A DNA stretch of 64,000 nucleotides from JBDTSW01 sp963807385 (GTDB taxonomy: Bacteria; Actinomycetota; Thermoleophilia; Solirubrobacterales; 70-9): positions 744,001 through 808,000 of the forward strand of contig CAWEBQ010000002.1 in NCBI GenBank assembly GCA_963807385.1. Direction: 5' to 3'. Both the position numbers and the translations under genes were made by a program. The notes below the pieces were generated by a model. The model was not told where the DNA came from. It saw only the letters and a program-made list of their open reading frames with translations, and did not search any database. This document shows positions 17,501 through 25,162 of the stretch, piece after piece (positions within the stretch are counted from its first letter, which is position 1; the number at the start of each line of letters is the position of its first letter).

Positions 17501-17666
17501 CTCCGGCGAGGCGGAGCTTCGCCTGCTGGAGGGTGAGCTGCTCCGCGTCGAGGGCGGCGGTGATCCCGGCGCGTGCTTCCGAGCCGCCCGCGAGCTAGGC
17601 GAGCGCCAGGGAGCGGTGCTGGTGGCCGAGCGCGCGCGGGCGCTCGAGCAGCCGGCTCGCACCTGA
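14550..17666 (+). CDS. SARP-type regulator with BTAD, AAA ATPase and TPR regions
   Basis: 1038 residues, cytoplasmic. Order: winged-helix DNA-binding domain (about 13-100, LTVRLLGGFDLDSADG, ARTNLRKAIHHLRNALP); bacterial transcriptional activation domain (about 105-250, ending DTGVEPGPETTAAYERLL); ATPase domain from about 268 (MMVGRAEQLQALRAAW) with Walker A GDAGIGKS near 300 and Walker B LLLVIDDLQWCD near 410. The C-terminal 400 residues are helical and TPR-like (NERAIGLFEKALALL, AEERARDAIRHAEEL). The layout is that of AfsR-type large regulators. The GTG start follows a weak upstream region; no clear ribosome-binding site is seen. Divergent from pilA (302-bp gap holding the pilA promoter and riboswitch). 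Targets unknown. Confidence 0.88.
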   Translation: MDLRHDGGEGAPCLTVRLLGGFDLDSADGLPAIDSQRLQSLLAHLVLRRGEKLSRERLAYLFWPDSEEAQARTNLRKAIHHLRNALPEPNSYLKSESSTVSWRVDAPARLDFAEFEELSADSRRASGPGDERRSLEAAIELYRGDLLPECYDNWIVPERERFRGEFLGALERLAELVEDEGDYRGAIPFAKRLVEDDPLNEGACGRLMRLHALSGDRAAALRVYHALATSLARDTGVEPGPETTAAYERLLEAGDVEPSPRPRDGLPMMVGRAEQLQALRAAWREALGGEARLVAITGDAGIGKSRLAEEFLGWVASQGYETASSRCYAAAGGLAYAPIVEFLRSTPIAARLRQLDDTWLVELARLVPELLEERPELSRPSPLTADWQRARLLDTASRGLLGSGSPLLLVIDDLQWCDTETIDWLRYLLASRPDAPLLVVTTARSEELQAEHPAQELLLQARGSGHAVELGLGPLDVAETEALARSASGRDLGEAGTAAIFRETEGNPLFVVEWSRAGLAAETAKVPAKVQSVIEARLGQLSPDGQELAGLAAAVGRAFSFALISRASSRSEEQLADSMDELTSRGIIRELGDDAYDFSHDKLRQAAYGRIGSPRRRMMHRRVAQALERGTADLDAVAGELAAHLEQAGWAERAAAFYAQAAEVAHRVYSNERAIGLFEKALALLAAEPAAEARDAQELALRTALGAPLVSIEGYGAPRVHDNYRRSAELCERLGTPPEPPVLRGLALVSITRGELLRARELGEQLLERGEREDEVMVRVEGNYVLGVTSFWLGEFAVARRQLERAIAEYRPGDAMTYLAMYSQDPRIVCLSRLAYVLHYLGESEQAEERARDAIRHAEELEHPFSLAYALNFTAWLAIDMGEHELARERAERMAAVADDQQLGFIQPMGTILRGWFLAREGQTDEAVALIGEGLDAYARSGWTLYRPYALALLARVCIDAGRTDDARAAITEALDLSNRTGQRSGEAELRLLEGELLRVEGGGDPGACFRAARELGERQGAVLVAERARALEQPART

Positions 17667-17741
17667 GCCATCGCGGAACGCTCAGGGAACGCTCCCCCGG
17701 CTAGACATGGCGGGTCGTCGGAAGCGACCCAGAGGAGCGCC

Positions 17742-18437
17742 ATGACCTGGATCACATCGCACCTGAGAACGAACGTCGTCGGCTACCTCGCCCTCTTCGT
17801 GGCGCTCAGCGCCGGCGCATACGCCGCCGGGCTCGCTCCGAACAGCGTCAAGTCAAAGCACATCAAGGACGGACAGGTGCAGCTCAGCGACATCGCGGGG
17901 AACTCAATCGAGCACTCGAACGTCATCGACGGGCGCCTCCTGGGACACGATTTCGCCCCGAATAGCGTCACTGGCCAGCAGGTCGCCGAGAACACCCTCG
18001 GCGAGGTGCCTAACGCGACGATCGCCGGGCACGGCGGCTACGGGCGGCAGTCAGGCGGTCCGGAGGCTGGAACCGGCTGCCACCCCGGGACGAGCGATTG
18101 GGTCACCTGCGGCACAGTGGCGCTGACCCCCTCGGCGCCGGCCCGGGTGCTCGTGACGGGCCGATTCACGGCCGTCCTAGGGGGTGACCTTGGGGGTGGG
18201 GAAGCCCTATGCCGCCTCGGCACGTCGACCACCGGCGGAATCCCGGGGACCACTGTGGCCGTGAGGGTGGAACTGAACGAGGACGAGCGCGAATGGGTCA
18301 CGATCGTGGGCATCACGCACGTCTTCCAGCCGGGGAACTACTCGTTCGGGCTCGATTGCAAGAACGCGTCTGGAGAGGACGAGGAGGCGATCATCGAGGG
18401 AGCCCGGGTCACCGCGGTCGCCATCAGCCCGTACTGA
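17742..18437 (+). CDS. Exported protein of the RTNVVGYLALFVALS family
   Basis: 231 residues. After HLR comes TNVVGYLALFVALSAGAYAAG, a signal or anchor segment typical of a large protein family in Thermoleophilia. Next are short repeats of the type NSVKSKHIKDGQVQLSDIAG and NSIEHSNVIDGRLLGHDFAPNSVTGQQV, a pentapeptide-like or collagen-stalk-like spacer. A C-terminal beta domain of about 130 residues follows with four cysteines (GCHPG, VTCGTV, ALCRLG, GLDCKN). Function unknown; probably a secreted or wall-associated beta-sandwich protein. The leader contains a small hairpin (GGGTCG...CGACCC, 17712-17730) before an AGAGGAG ribosome-binding site. Confidence 0.75.
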   Translation: MTWITSHLRTNVVGYLALFVALSAGAYAAGLAPNSVKSKHIKDGQVQLSDIAGNSIEHSNVIDGRLLGHDFAPNSVTGQQVAENTLGEVPNATIAGHGGYGRQSGGPEAGTGCHPGTSDWVTCGTVALTPSAPARVLVTGRFTAVLGGDLGGGEALCRLGTSTTGGIPGTTVAVRVELNEDEREWVTIVGITHVFQPGNYSFGLDCKNASGEDEEAIIEGARVTAVAISPY

Positions 18438-18474
18438 GAAATCACCCCGTACCGAGAAATAGGAGGAGAAAGAG

Positions 18475-19848
18475 ATGATGAACACGATGACCAGCCTCAA
18501 GTCGCACCTCACGGGCGAGCTCGTCACGCCGGACGACGAGGCCTACGAGGAGGCCCGCAAGGTCTACAACGGGATGATCGACCGGCGGCCTGCCGCAATC
18601 GCGCGCTGCGCGGACGTAAGCGACGTGGTCGCGACGGTCGGTGAGGCACGGAAGGAGGGGCTGCTCCTGTCCGTTCGGGGAGGCGCCCACAGCGTCCCGG
18701 GGTTCGGGACGAATGACGACGGGATCGTCTGCGATCTCAGCGGCATGCGCGCCGTCGAGGTCGACGCCGAGGGCCGCACCTGCCGGGTCCAGGGCGGCGC
18801 AACGTGGAGCGATCTCGACGCCGCCACCCATCCGCACGGCCTCGCGGTCACCGGCGGCATTATCTCCACGACCGGCGTCGCCGGCCTCACGCTAGGCGGC
18901 GGGATCGGCCACCTCGCGCGAGGCCGCGGCCTCTCGTGCGACAACCTTCTCTCCGCCGAGGTTGTCACGGCGGACGGCCGGGTCCTGGTCGCCAGCGAGG
19001 ACGAGAACGCCGACCTCTTCTGGGCCCTTCGAGGGGGCGGCGGCAACTTCGGGGTCGTGACCTCGCTCGAGTTCCAGCTCCATCCGGTCTCCGAGATCTA
19101 CGGAGGACCGATCTTCTATCCGGTCGATCGGGCGGCTGAGGTCATGCGCGCGTACCGGGAGTTCATCGCCGAGGCGCCCGAGGAGCTCGGCGCGTTCTTC
19201 GCCTTCCAGATCGCGCCACCGCTTCCGTTCATCCCGACGGAGCGCCACGGCGAGACGATGTGCCTCATCGTCACCTGCTGGACCGGCCCAGTCGAGGAGG
19301 GTCCCGCAGTCATCGCTCCCCTGCTCGAGTTCGCGCCTGTCGTGGCGAGCGGCGTGGACGTGATGCCCTACCCGGCGCTCAACAGCGCCTTCGACGCTCT
19401 GCTGCCTGCCGGGCTCCAGCACTACTGGAAGGCGGACTTCGTGCGCGAGCTGACCGACGACGCGATCGCGGCCCACGTCGAATGCGGGCCGCGCGTGCCG
19501 TGCGTGGAGTCGACGATGCACCTCTACCCGATCGACGGCGCTCCACAGCGCGTCGCGAGCGACGAGACGGCGTTTTCGCACCGCGACGCTCGGTTCGCCT
19601 GCGTGATCGCGGGCATGTGGCCGGACCCCGGCGACAACAAGCGAAACACCGCTTGGGTGCGCGACTACTGGGAGGCGATCCACCCGCACTCCGAGGAGGG
19701 GGGCTACATCAACTTCATGAGCGAGGACGATGCCGGCCGCGTGCGCGCCAACCACGGGCCCAACTACGAGCGCCTGGTCGAGGTCAAGCGCCGCTACGAC
19801 CCGGAGAACCTGTTCCGGATGAACCAGAACATCGACCCGTCGGAGTGA
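18475..19848 (+). CDS. FAD-linked oxidase (PCMH/BBE family)
   Basis: 457 residues. An FAD-binding PCMH domain (about 35-215) has LSVRGGAHSVPG, whose His is the usual covalent FAD attachment site, and GGIISTTGVAGLTLGGGIGHLARGRGLSCDN. The second attachment Cys seen in bicovalent berberine-bridge enzymes is replaced by Thr/Ser in that stretch, so single attachment is predicted. The C-terminus has the BBE domain, ending YDPENLFRMNQNIDP. The family oxidises sugars, alkaloids or other alcohols; the substrate here is unknown. Strong ribosome-binding site AGGAGGAG before ATG; an ATG two codons in is an alternative. No leader peptide, so probably cytoplasmic. Confidence 0.87.
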   Translation: MMNTMTSLKSHLTGELVTPDDEAYEEARKVYNGMIDRRPAAIARCADVSDVVATVGEARKEGLLLSVRGGAHSVPGFGTNDDGIVCDLSGMRAVEVDAEGRTCRVQGGATWSDLDAATHPHGLAVTGGIISTTGVAGLTLGGGIGHLARGRGLSCDNLLSAEVVTADGRVLVASEDENADLFWALRGGGGNFGVVTSLEFQLHPVSEIYGGPIFYPVDRAAEVMRAYREFIAEAPEELGAFFAFQIAPPLPFIPTERHGETMCLIVTCWTGPVEEGPAVIAPLLEFAPVVASGVDVMPYPALNSAFDALLPAGLQHYWKADFVRELTDDAIAAHVECGPRVPCVESTMHLYPIDGAPQRVASDETAFSHRDARFACVIAGMWPDPGDNKRNTAWVRDYWEAIHPHSEEGGYINFMSEDDAGRVRANHGPNYERLVEVKRRYDPENLFRMNQNIDPSE

Positions 19849-19894
19849 CGGGCTTCGGCCCGGCGTCGGTCGAGCGCGGCCCTAAGCTCACCAT

Positions 19895-20305
19895 GTGGCG
19901 GCTCGCCGGCTCCTGATCCTGATGCTGATCCTGCTGGGGACCTCGACCCTGGCTGCAGCGCTCGTCCCCACGCCGGCCCCGCGGGAGGACACCACCGCCA
20001 CCACCTCCCCGCGCACGACGCCCGTTCCGACGGGCGGCGAGCTGATCACCGTGAAGCTGGACGCGGACGCGAGGCGCCCGCGCACAGTGCGGGCGGCTCT
20101 GGGGGACCAGATCGCGATCACGGTGCGCTCCCGCCGACCGGCACAGATCCAGATCGAGCGCCTGGGTCTGCTGAGCGACGTCCTGCCCCTCTCCCCCGCG
20201 CGCTTCAACGTCTTCGCCAGTCAGCCAGGGCGGTTCGAGATCACGCAGGTCGAGCCCCGACGCGAGATCGGCGTGCTCTATGTGCGCGCCAAGGCGAACC
20301 GGTAG
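19895..20305 (+). CDS. Small exported or lipid-anchored protein, cupredoxin-like tail
   Basis: 136 residues. An N-terminal hydrophobic segment (RLLILMLILLGTSTLAAALV) is followed by a Thr/Pro-rich linker (PREDTTATTSPRTTPVPTGG). The last 85 residues are beta-rich (ITVKLDADARRPRTVRAALGDQIAITV ... SQPGRFEITQV) and recall the cupredoxin-like domains often seen in actinobacterial exported proteins, but no copper ligands are visible. The GTG start lies 6 nt behind a TAAGCT box, fitting a leaderless transcript. Function unknown. Confidence 0.65.
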   Translation: MAARRLLILMLILLGTSTLAAALVPTPAPREDTTATTSPRTTPVPTGGELITVKLDADARRPRTVRAALGDQIAITVRSRRPAQIQIERLGLLSDVLPLSPARFNVFASQPGRFEITQVEPRREIGVLYVRAKANR

Positions 20306-20338
20306 ACGTCTTGGACAGGCGGTCTAGACTCCGTAGCG

Positions 20339-20818
20339 ATGAACGGCACCAGGGGGATCGCGGTCGCATCCGTGTTGCTCTTCGCCCTCACGGCCGCGGC
20401 GCTCGCGCCGGCCGCCCTGGGCCCGATCCGGGTAACGGTGGCCAAGGACAGGGACGGACCGTTCGCGAACGCCAGCCCGCAGGTGCAGGTGCGAAACCGC
20501 GCCAAGGACCTCTATATGCGCGCGCGCAACCAGTCGACCGAGATCGAGGAGATCGAGCTGGACGACATCTCGAACGACCCCGGTAACGACTTCAAGATCA
20601 GGTGGTACCGCGGCGACACCGAGATCACCCAGCACGCCCGGAACGGCGGCTACGGCTTCCAGCTCGACGCCGACGAGCGGCAGAAGTTCCGGGTGCGCGT
20701 GAAACCGCGGGTGGCCGACCCGGGCGCGCTCTGCTTGACGGGGCGCTTCACCGTCGCCAGCGAGGATTTCGAACCGCTCGGTTTCTTCTACGTGAACAGC
20801 TCGAGCATCTGCGGCTGA
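20339..20818 (+). CDS. Small secreted protein, paralogue of the one at 43160
   Basis: 159 residues with a signal peptide (GIAVASVLLFALTAAALAPAALG). The mature part is a single beta-rich domain: RAKDLYMRARNQS, EIEELDD-like acidic strand, NDFKIRWYRGDTEITQH, GYGFQLDADERQKFRVRVKPR, LCLTGRFTV and a C-terminal SSSICG. The blocks LDD, FKxxWxRGxxxI, GxxF and FRxRVxxR, plus the Cys positions, recur in the protein at 43160-43672, so these form a small family of exported proteins with one probable disulfide. A TAGACT box sits 8 nt before ATG. Convergent with pilC (13-bp gap). Function unknown. Confidence 0.7.
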   Translation: MNGTRGIAVASVLLFALTAAALAPAALGPIRVTVAKDRDGPFANASPQVQVRNRAKDLYMRARNQSTEIEEIELDDISNDPGNDFKIRWYRGDTEITQHARNGGYGFQLDADERQKFRVRVKPRVADPGALCLTGRFTVASEDFEPLGFFYVNSSSICG

Positions 20819-20831
20819 GAGCGCCCTCCGG

Positions 20832-22064
20832 CTAGCGGATCTTGTCGTAGAGCTCGAACATCGGCAGGTACATCGAGATCACGATGAACCCGACGATCGC
20901 GCCGACCACGCAGATAAGCAGCGGCTCGAGGATGGCTGTCAGCGCCTTCACCTTGGCGTCCACCTCGGCCTCGTAGAAGTCGGCGATCTTCTCGAGCATC
21001 GTCTCCAGCTGTCCCGACTCCTCGCCCACGGAGGTCATGTGGGTGACCATCGCGGGGAACACGTGGTGCTCCTGCATCGGGCCGGCGATCGAGCCACCGC
21101 GCTTGACCGAGGCGTACACATCCTCCATCGCCTCCTTGACCACGGCGTTCCCCGAGGTCTCGCCCGAGATCGTGATCGCCTGGAGTATCGGGACGCCCGA
21201 GGAGACCGTGCCCGCGAACGTGCGCGACCAGCGGGCCAGGGCAACCTTCTGCACGATGTCGCCGATCCGCGGGATCCGCAGCTTGAACCGGTCCCACTGG
21301 TGGCGGCCGCGCTCGGTGCTCTTCCAGCGGCTGAACAGATAGCCGCCGCCAATCAGGGTCGGCACGATGACGTACCAGCCGCCCGTGACAGCGTCGGACA
21401 TCGCCACCGTGATCTTGGTCATCCATGGCAGTTCCGTGCCGGAGCCCGGGTAGTCGGCCTCGAGCTCCTCGAAGATGTTTATGAACACCGGCACGATCAG
21501 GCCCACGACCAGGGTCATCACGAGGATGGCCAGGGTGATCACTACCGCCGGATACGTCATCGCCGACTTGACCTGGCGGCGCAGCGCGTCGAGCTTTTCG
21601 AGCTGGGTCGCGACGCGGTCCAGCGCCTCCTCGAGGCGCCCGGCGCCCTCGCCGGCGTTCACCATCGAGCGATAGAGCGGGTCGAAGACGCCGGGCTGGC
21701 GCTCCATGGCGCCCGCCACGGAGCTTCCGGCCTCCACGTCCTGGCGCACGCCGACGATCGCCTTCTTCAGCATCTCGTCCTCGGTCTGGTCCTCAAGCGT
21801 GTAGAGCGATCGCAGCATCGGCATGCCCGAGGCGATCAGCGTCGCGAACTGCCGGGAGAAGATCGAGAGGTTCCGCAGCTTGACGTTCTTGAAGCGCTGG
21901 AAGACCGACTCGAGCTTGAACGCCTCGTGTTGCTCGGAGACGTCGAGGACGATCAGCCCTCGCTGCCGAAGCTGCTCGGAGACCTGGCCCTTCGAGGATG
22001 CCTCCACCTCGCCGCGCGCCGGAACGCCGGCGACATCGACTGCCCGGAACGCGAAGACGCCCAC
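20832..22064 (-). CDS. pilC: Type IV pilus platform protein PilC
   Basis: 410 residues, inner membrane. It has an N-terminal PilC extension (FAFRAVDVAGVPARGEVEASS ... QLRQRGLIVLDV) and two repeated T2SF domains (about 70-195 and 275-400). Each has the FSRQFATLIASGMPMLRSL or WSRTFAGTVSSGVPILQAI start and an N-AGEGAGRLEEALDRVA or VGEESGQLETMLEKIA block. Three membrane segments are visible: about 170-192, 217-240 and 375-400. It bridges the motor ATPases and the growing pilus. It lies 10 nt behind pilT; pilB-pilT-pilC is the standard order. Confidence 0.95.
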   Translation of the reverse strand: MGVFAFRAVDVAGVPARGEVEASSKGQVSEQLRQRGLIVLDVSEQHEAFKLESVFQRFKNVKLRNLSIFSRQFATLIASGMPMLRSLYTLEDQTEDEMLKKAIVGVRQDVEAGSSVAGAMERQPGVFDPLYRSMVNAGEGAGRLEEALDRVATQLEKLDALRRQVKSAMTYPAVVITLAILVMTLVVGLIVPVFINIFEELEADYPGSGTELPWMTKITVAMSDAVTGGWYVIVPTLIGGGYLFSRWKSTERGRHQWDRFKLRIPRIGDIVQKVALARWSRTFAGTVSSGVPILQAITISGETSGNAVVKEAMEDVYASVKRGGSIAGPMQEHHVFPAMVTHMTSVGEESGQLETMLEKIADFYEAEVDAKVKALTAILEPLLICVVGAIVGFIVISMYLPMFELYDKIR

Positions 22065-22074
22065 AGCTCAGCCT

Positions 22075-23220
22075 CTACGCGGGGGCGCCCACGGACGGAG
22101 ACGGACCAGTGGTGATGGGCTGGGACCTCCGGCCGGGGCCGGGACCGTAGGCGCCCCCGCCCGAGAGCAGGCGCTTGAACTCCTCCGGGACGGACGCGCG
22201 CTGCTCGGCGAGCGCGCGGGTGATCTTCCCCATGCGGACGAGCTGGACCAGGTTCGCGTCCATCGTCTGCATGCCGATCGAGCCGGAGGTCTGAATGGCC
22301 GAGTAGATCTGGTGGCTCTTGCCCTCGCGGATCAGGTTCCGCACCGCCGGCGTCGGGATCAGCACCTCCGAGGCACACACCCGAGAGGACCCGTCGGCGG
22401 TCGGCAGTAGCTGCTGGGTAACGATGCCCTGGAGGGCGATCGAGAGCTGCATCCGCACCTGCTGCTGCTGGTGCGGCGGGAAGACGTCGATGATGCGATC
22501 CACGGTCTGCGACGTGGACTGCGTGTGCAGGGTGGCGAACACGAGGTGCCCGGTCTCCGCCGCGGTGAGCGCCGTTGAGATCGTCTCGAGGTCCCGCATC
22601 TCGCCGACGAGGATCACGTCGGGGTCCTCGCGCAGCGCCGACTTCAGGGCGCCGGCGAAGTCAACGGCGTCCGCGCCGATCTCCCGCTGGTTGACGATGC
22701 ACTTCTTGTGTCCGTGGAGGAACTCGATCGGGTCCTCGATCGTGAGGATGTGCTCCTCGCGCTCGCGGTTGATCAGGTCCACCATCGAGGCCAGGCTCGT
22801 GGACTTTCCCGATCCGGTCGGGCCGGTGACCAGCACGAAGCCGCGAGGCTTGCGGCAGAACTCCTCGAGCACAGCGGGCAGCCCCAGCGACTCAAGCGAC
22901 TCGATCTCGTCGGGGATCAGGCGGAACGCGGCCGAGATGGCGCCGCGCTGGAAGAAGCAGTTGACGCGGAACCGCGCCACGTTCGGAATCGCGTAGGCGA
23001 AGTCGAGCTGCATGTTGGTCTCGAACTTTTTGCGCTGCGCGTCGTTCAGCAGCGAGTAGACGACCTCCCGGGTCTCCTGAGGGGTCAGGGGCGCGAAGTC
23101 GTCGATCGGGGCGATCCGTCCACGCACCCTGATGGCGGGGGGAAAGCCCGCGGTCAGGTGCACATCGGAGGCCCTGACCTCGACCATCTTGGTGAGAACG
23201 GCGGCGAAGTCCATGCTCAT
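22075..23220 (-). CDS. pilT: Pilus retraction ATPase PilT
   Basis: 381 residues, cytoplasmic hexamer. An N-terminal PAS-like domain (ASDVHLTAGFPPAIRVRG) is followed by Walker A GPTGSGKSTS near 138, Asp box LTIEDPIEFLH, Walker B PDVILVGEMRD and His box TGHLVFATLHTQS. AVRNLIREGKSHQIYSAIQT matches the AIRNLIRE motif needed for retraction in studied PilT. A Gly/Pro-rich tail follows the motor domain. ATG is preceded by GAGGAGGG. It starts 151 nt after pilB, the widest gap in this operon, which contains hairpins and a possible promoter. Confidence 0.96.
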   Translation of the reverse strand: MSMDFAAVLTKMVEVRASDVHLTAGFPPAIRVRGRIAPIDDFAPLTPQETREVVYSLLNDAQRKKFETNMQLDFAYAIPNVARFRVNCFFQRGAISAAFRLIPDEIESLESLGLPAVLEEFCRKPRGFVLVTGPTGSGKSTSLASMVDLINREREEHILTIEDPIEFLHGHKKCIVNQREIGADAVDFAGALKSALREDPDVILVGEMRDLETISTALTAAETGHLVFATLHTQSTSQTVDRIIDVFPPHQQQQVRMQLSIALQGIVTQQLLPTADGSSRVCASEVLIPTPAVRNLIREGKSHQIYSAIQTSGSIGMQTMDANLVQLVRMGKITRALAEQRASVPEEFKRLLSGGGAYGPGPGRRSQPITTGPSPSVGAPA

Positions 23221-23228
23221 CCCTCCTC

Positions 23229-23257
23229 TAATCGTCCAGGGACGGACCGTCCTTTAG
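23229..23257 (-). promoter_or_regulatory. Possible sigma-28-like promoter before pilT
   Basis: Minus strand CTAAAG (23257-23252), 15 nt, GACGATTA (23236-23229), the same geometry as the pilM and pilX-2 promoters. The -10 box differs at two of eight positions, including the second C. It ends only 8 nt before ATG and the ribosome-binding site lies between, so a start from it would give almost no leader. For that reason this call is weak. Confidence 0.3.
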
Positions 23258-23272
23258 TCCTCCGGACGCACA

Positions 23273-23310
23273 CGCCCCCGGGGCCGAGCCACACGTGGCC
23301 CGCGGGGGCG
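23273..23310. terminator. GC-rich hairpin between pilB and pilT
   Basis: CGCCCCCGGGGCC pairs with GGCCCGCGGGGGCG across an 11-nt loop, with one bulged G. A second inverted repeat, CGAGTTTCC (about 23317-23325) and GGAAACTCG, lies next to it, nearer pilB. No T tract. Could attenuate read-through from pilB or stabilise a processed message. Confidence 0.4.
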
Positions 23311-23371
23311 AGACCTCGAGTTTCCACGCCTCCACCCTGTGTGGACGTGCTGGCGGGGAAACTCGGCCGGG

Positions 23372-25162
23372 TCAGGTCGAGACGCGGGCGACTTCCTCGA
23401 TCGAGGTGACGCCCGCCCGCACCTTCAACAGGCCGTCTTCGCGCAGGGTGACCATCCCCTCCTCGCGGGCGGCGGACCCGATGTCCGCCTCCGGGGCGCT
23501 GGCGAGCGTGAGCTCCTTGACGCGCTCGCTCATGTGCATCACCGAGAAGAGTCCAATCCGGCCGCGGTAGCCGCTCTTGTTGCACCGGGTGCAACCGACC
23601 GGCTCGTAGGCCTCGACGTCGGCGCCGACCCGGAAGCCGGCCCCCGTGAGCGACGTCATTGGGAGCACGGTTCGCCGCTTGCAGGACGAGCACAGCTTTC
23701 GCGCCAGCCGCTGGGCGACGACGCACTCGACCGCCGACGTCGTGAGGAAGCTCTCGATCCCCATCTTCTGCAGGCGGACGATCGCGCCCGGGGCGTCGTT
23801 GGTGTGAAGCGTGGAGAGGACCATGTGGCCGGTCAGCGCGGCCTCGATCGCGATCCGTGCGGTCTCGCCGTCGCGGATCTCCCCGACCATGATCACGTCG
23901 GGGTCGGCACGCAAGATCGAGCGCAGGCCGGTGGCGAAGTCGAGGCCGGCCTTGCGGTGGACCTGCATCTGGTTGATCCCGTCCAGGCGGTACTCGACCG
24001 GGTCCTCGATGGTGATGATCTTGCGCTCGACGTGATTGATCTCGCTGAGCGCGGCGTAAAGCGTCGTCGACTTACCGGAACCGGTCGGACCCGTCACGAG
24101 CACCGCGCCATAGGCCTGGCCGACGGACCCCTGGAAGCGCTCCCGCTGCGCGCCGTCGAGCCCCAGCTCGTCGAGCGTCCGCATTGCCTGCTCCTTGTCG
24201 AGGATGCGGATCGTGCACCCCTCCCCGCGCTGAGTAGGCAGCGTTGTCACGCGCAGATCGACGCGCCGGTCCTCAACGCTCACCCCGACGCGCCCGTCCT
24301 GCGGCACGCGCTTCTCGGCGATGTCCAGCTCGCTCATGATCTTTATGCGAGACACCACGCCCGAGATCATCCGCTTCGGGACCCTCGCCACCTCCTCGAG
24401 GACGCCGTCGACACGAAAGCGAACCCGCATGTCGGTCTCCTCGGGCTCGAAGTGGATATCCGAGGCGCCCTCCGTGACCGCCTGGCCGAGGATCGAGTAG
24501 ACGAGCTTGATGACCGGCGCGTCGTCGGCCGACTCGCGCAGGTCGGCGACGACCGCCGGGCCGACCTCGTCATCCTCCTCCTCAACGGCGTCGGACACCG
24601 CCTCGTCCAGGCGGTTCAGGCGGGTGATCAGGGCCTCGACATCCTCGTCGGCGGCCACCGCAACGCGGCAGTTCAGCCCGGTCATCATCTGGATGTCGTC
24701 CAGCGCGAGGATGTTGGCCGGATCCGCCATCGCGAGCAGCAGGGTCTCCGTGTCGTGGTAGCCGACGGGGACCGCCCTGTAGCGCCGCGCGGCGCTCACC
24801 GACAGCAGGTTGGCGGCACCCATGTCCACGTGGTACTCGCCGAGGTCGATGTGATCGAGGCCGTAGCGCTCCGCGATCGCGCGGGCGAGCTGATCGGACG
24901 AGATCGCGCGGCCGGCGACGAGCAGGGCCTCGGGCGAGCGGCCCGCGATCCGGGCCTCGTTGATCGCCTCCTCCACCTTCTCCCTGGTCGCATATCCAAG
25001 CTCGACGATCACGTCGGAGATGAACATTCCGGAGTGGCCGCGCTGGACGGGCGGCGTGACCCCGGGCGTCTCCTGGACCGGCGCCATGTCCTCGGCCGCC
25101 GCCTCGCCCCCGCCCCCCGCGGGGACGGGCTTCAGGTATCCGGGTCGCTTTTCTCTGCTCAT
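23372..25162 (-). CDS. pilB: Pilus extension ATPase PilB
   Basis: 596 residues. An N-terminal GspE/MshEN domain (about 45-190, with LGYATREKVEEAINEARIAG and IAERYGLDHIDLGEY) is the part that binds c-di-GMP in some homologues. The motor domain has Walker A GPTGSGKSTT near 350, Asp box ITIEDPVEYRLDGINQMQV, Walker B PDVIMVGEIRDGETARIA and His box TGHMVLSTLHTND. It also has a four-Cys zinc site, CSSCKRR and CTRCNKSGYRGRIGLF. Its ATG overlaps the aroE stop by 4 nt, so the pil ATPase genes are transcribed with aroE, mltG, ruvX and alaS. Cytoplasmic hexamer powering pilin assembly. Confidence 0.96.
   Translation of the reverse strand: MSREKRPGYLKPVPAGGGGEAAAEDMAPVQETPGVTPPVQRGHSGMFISDVIVELGYATREKVEEAINEARIAGRSPEALLVAGRAISSDQLARAIAERYGLDHIDLGEYHVDMGAANLLSVSAARRYRAVPVGYHDTETLLLAMADPANILALDDIQMMTGLNCRVAVAADEDVEALITRLNRLDEAVSDAVEEEDDEVGPAVVADLRESADDAPVIKLVYSILGQAVTEGASDIHFEPEETDMRVRFRVDGVLEEVARVPKRMISGVVSRIKIMSELDIAEKRVPQDGRVGVSVEDRRVDLRVTTLPTQRGEGCTIRILDKEQAMRTLDELGLDGAQRERFQGSVGQAYGAVLVTGPTGSGKSTTLYAALSEINHVERKIITIEDPVEYRLDGINQMQVHRKAGLDFATGLRSILRADPDVIMVGEIRDGETARIAIEAALTGHMVLSTLHTNDAPGAIVRLQKMGIESFLTTSAVECVVAQRLARKLCSSCKRRTVLPMTSLTGAGFRVGADVEAYEPVGCTRCNKSGYRGRIGLFSVMHMSERVKELTLASAPEADIGSAAREEGMVTLREDGLLKVRAGVTSIEEVARVST

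Noticed and set aside
17667..17741. ECF-type promoter (GGGAAC...TAGACA) before the exported protein at 17742
   Set aside because: The -10 part does not match CGTC-type boxes and the spacing is off, so I do not list it as a feature.
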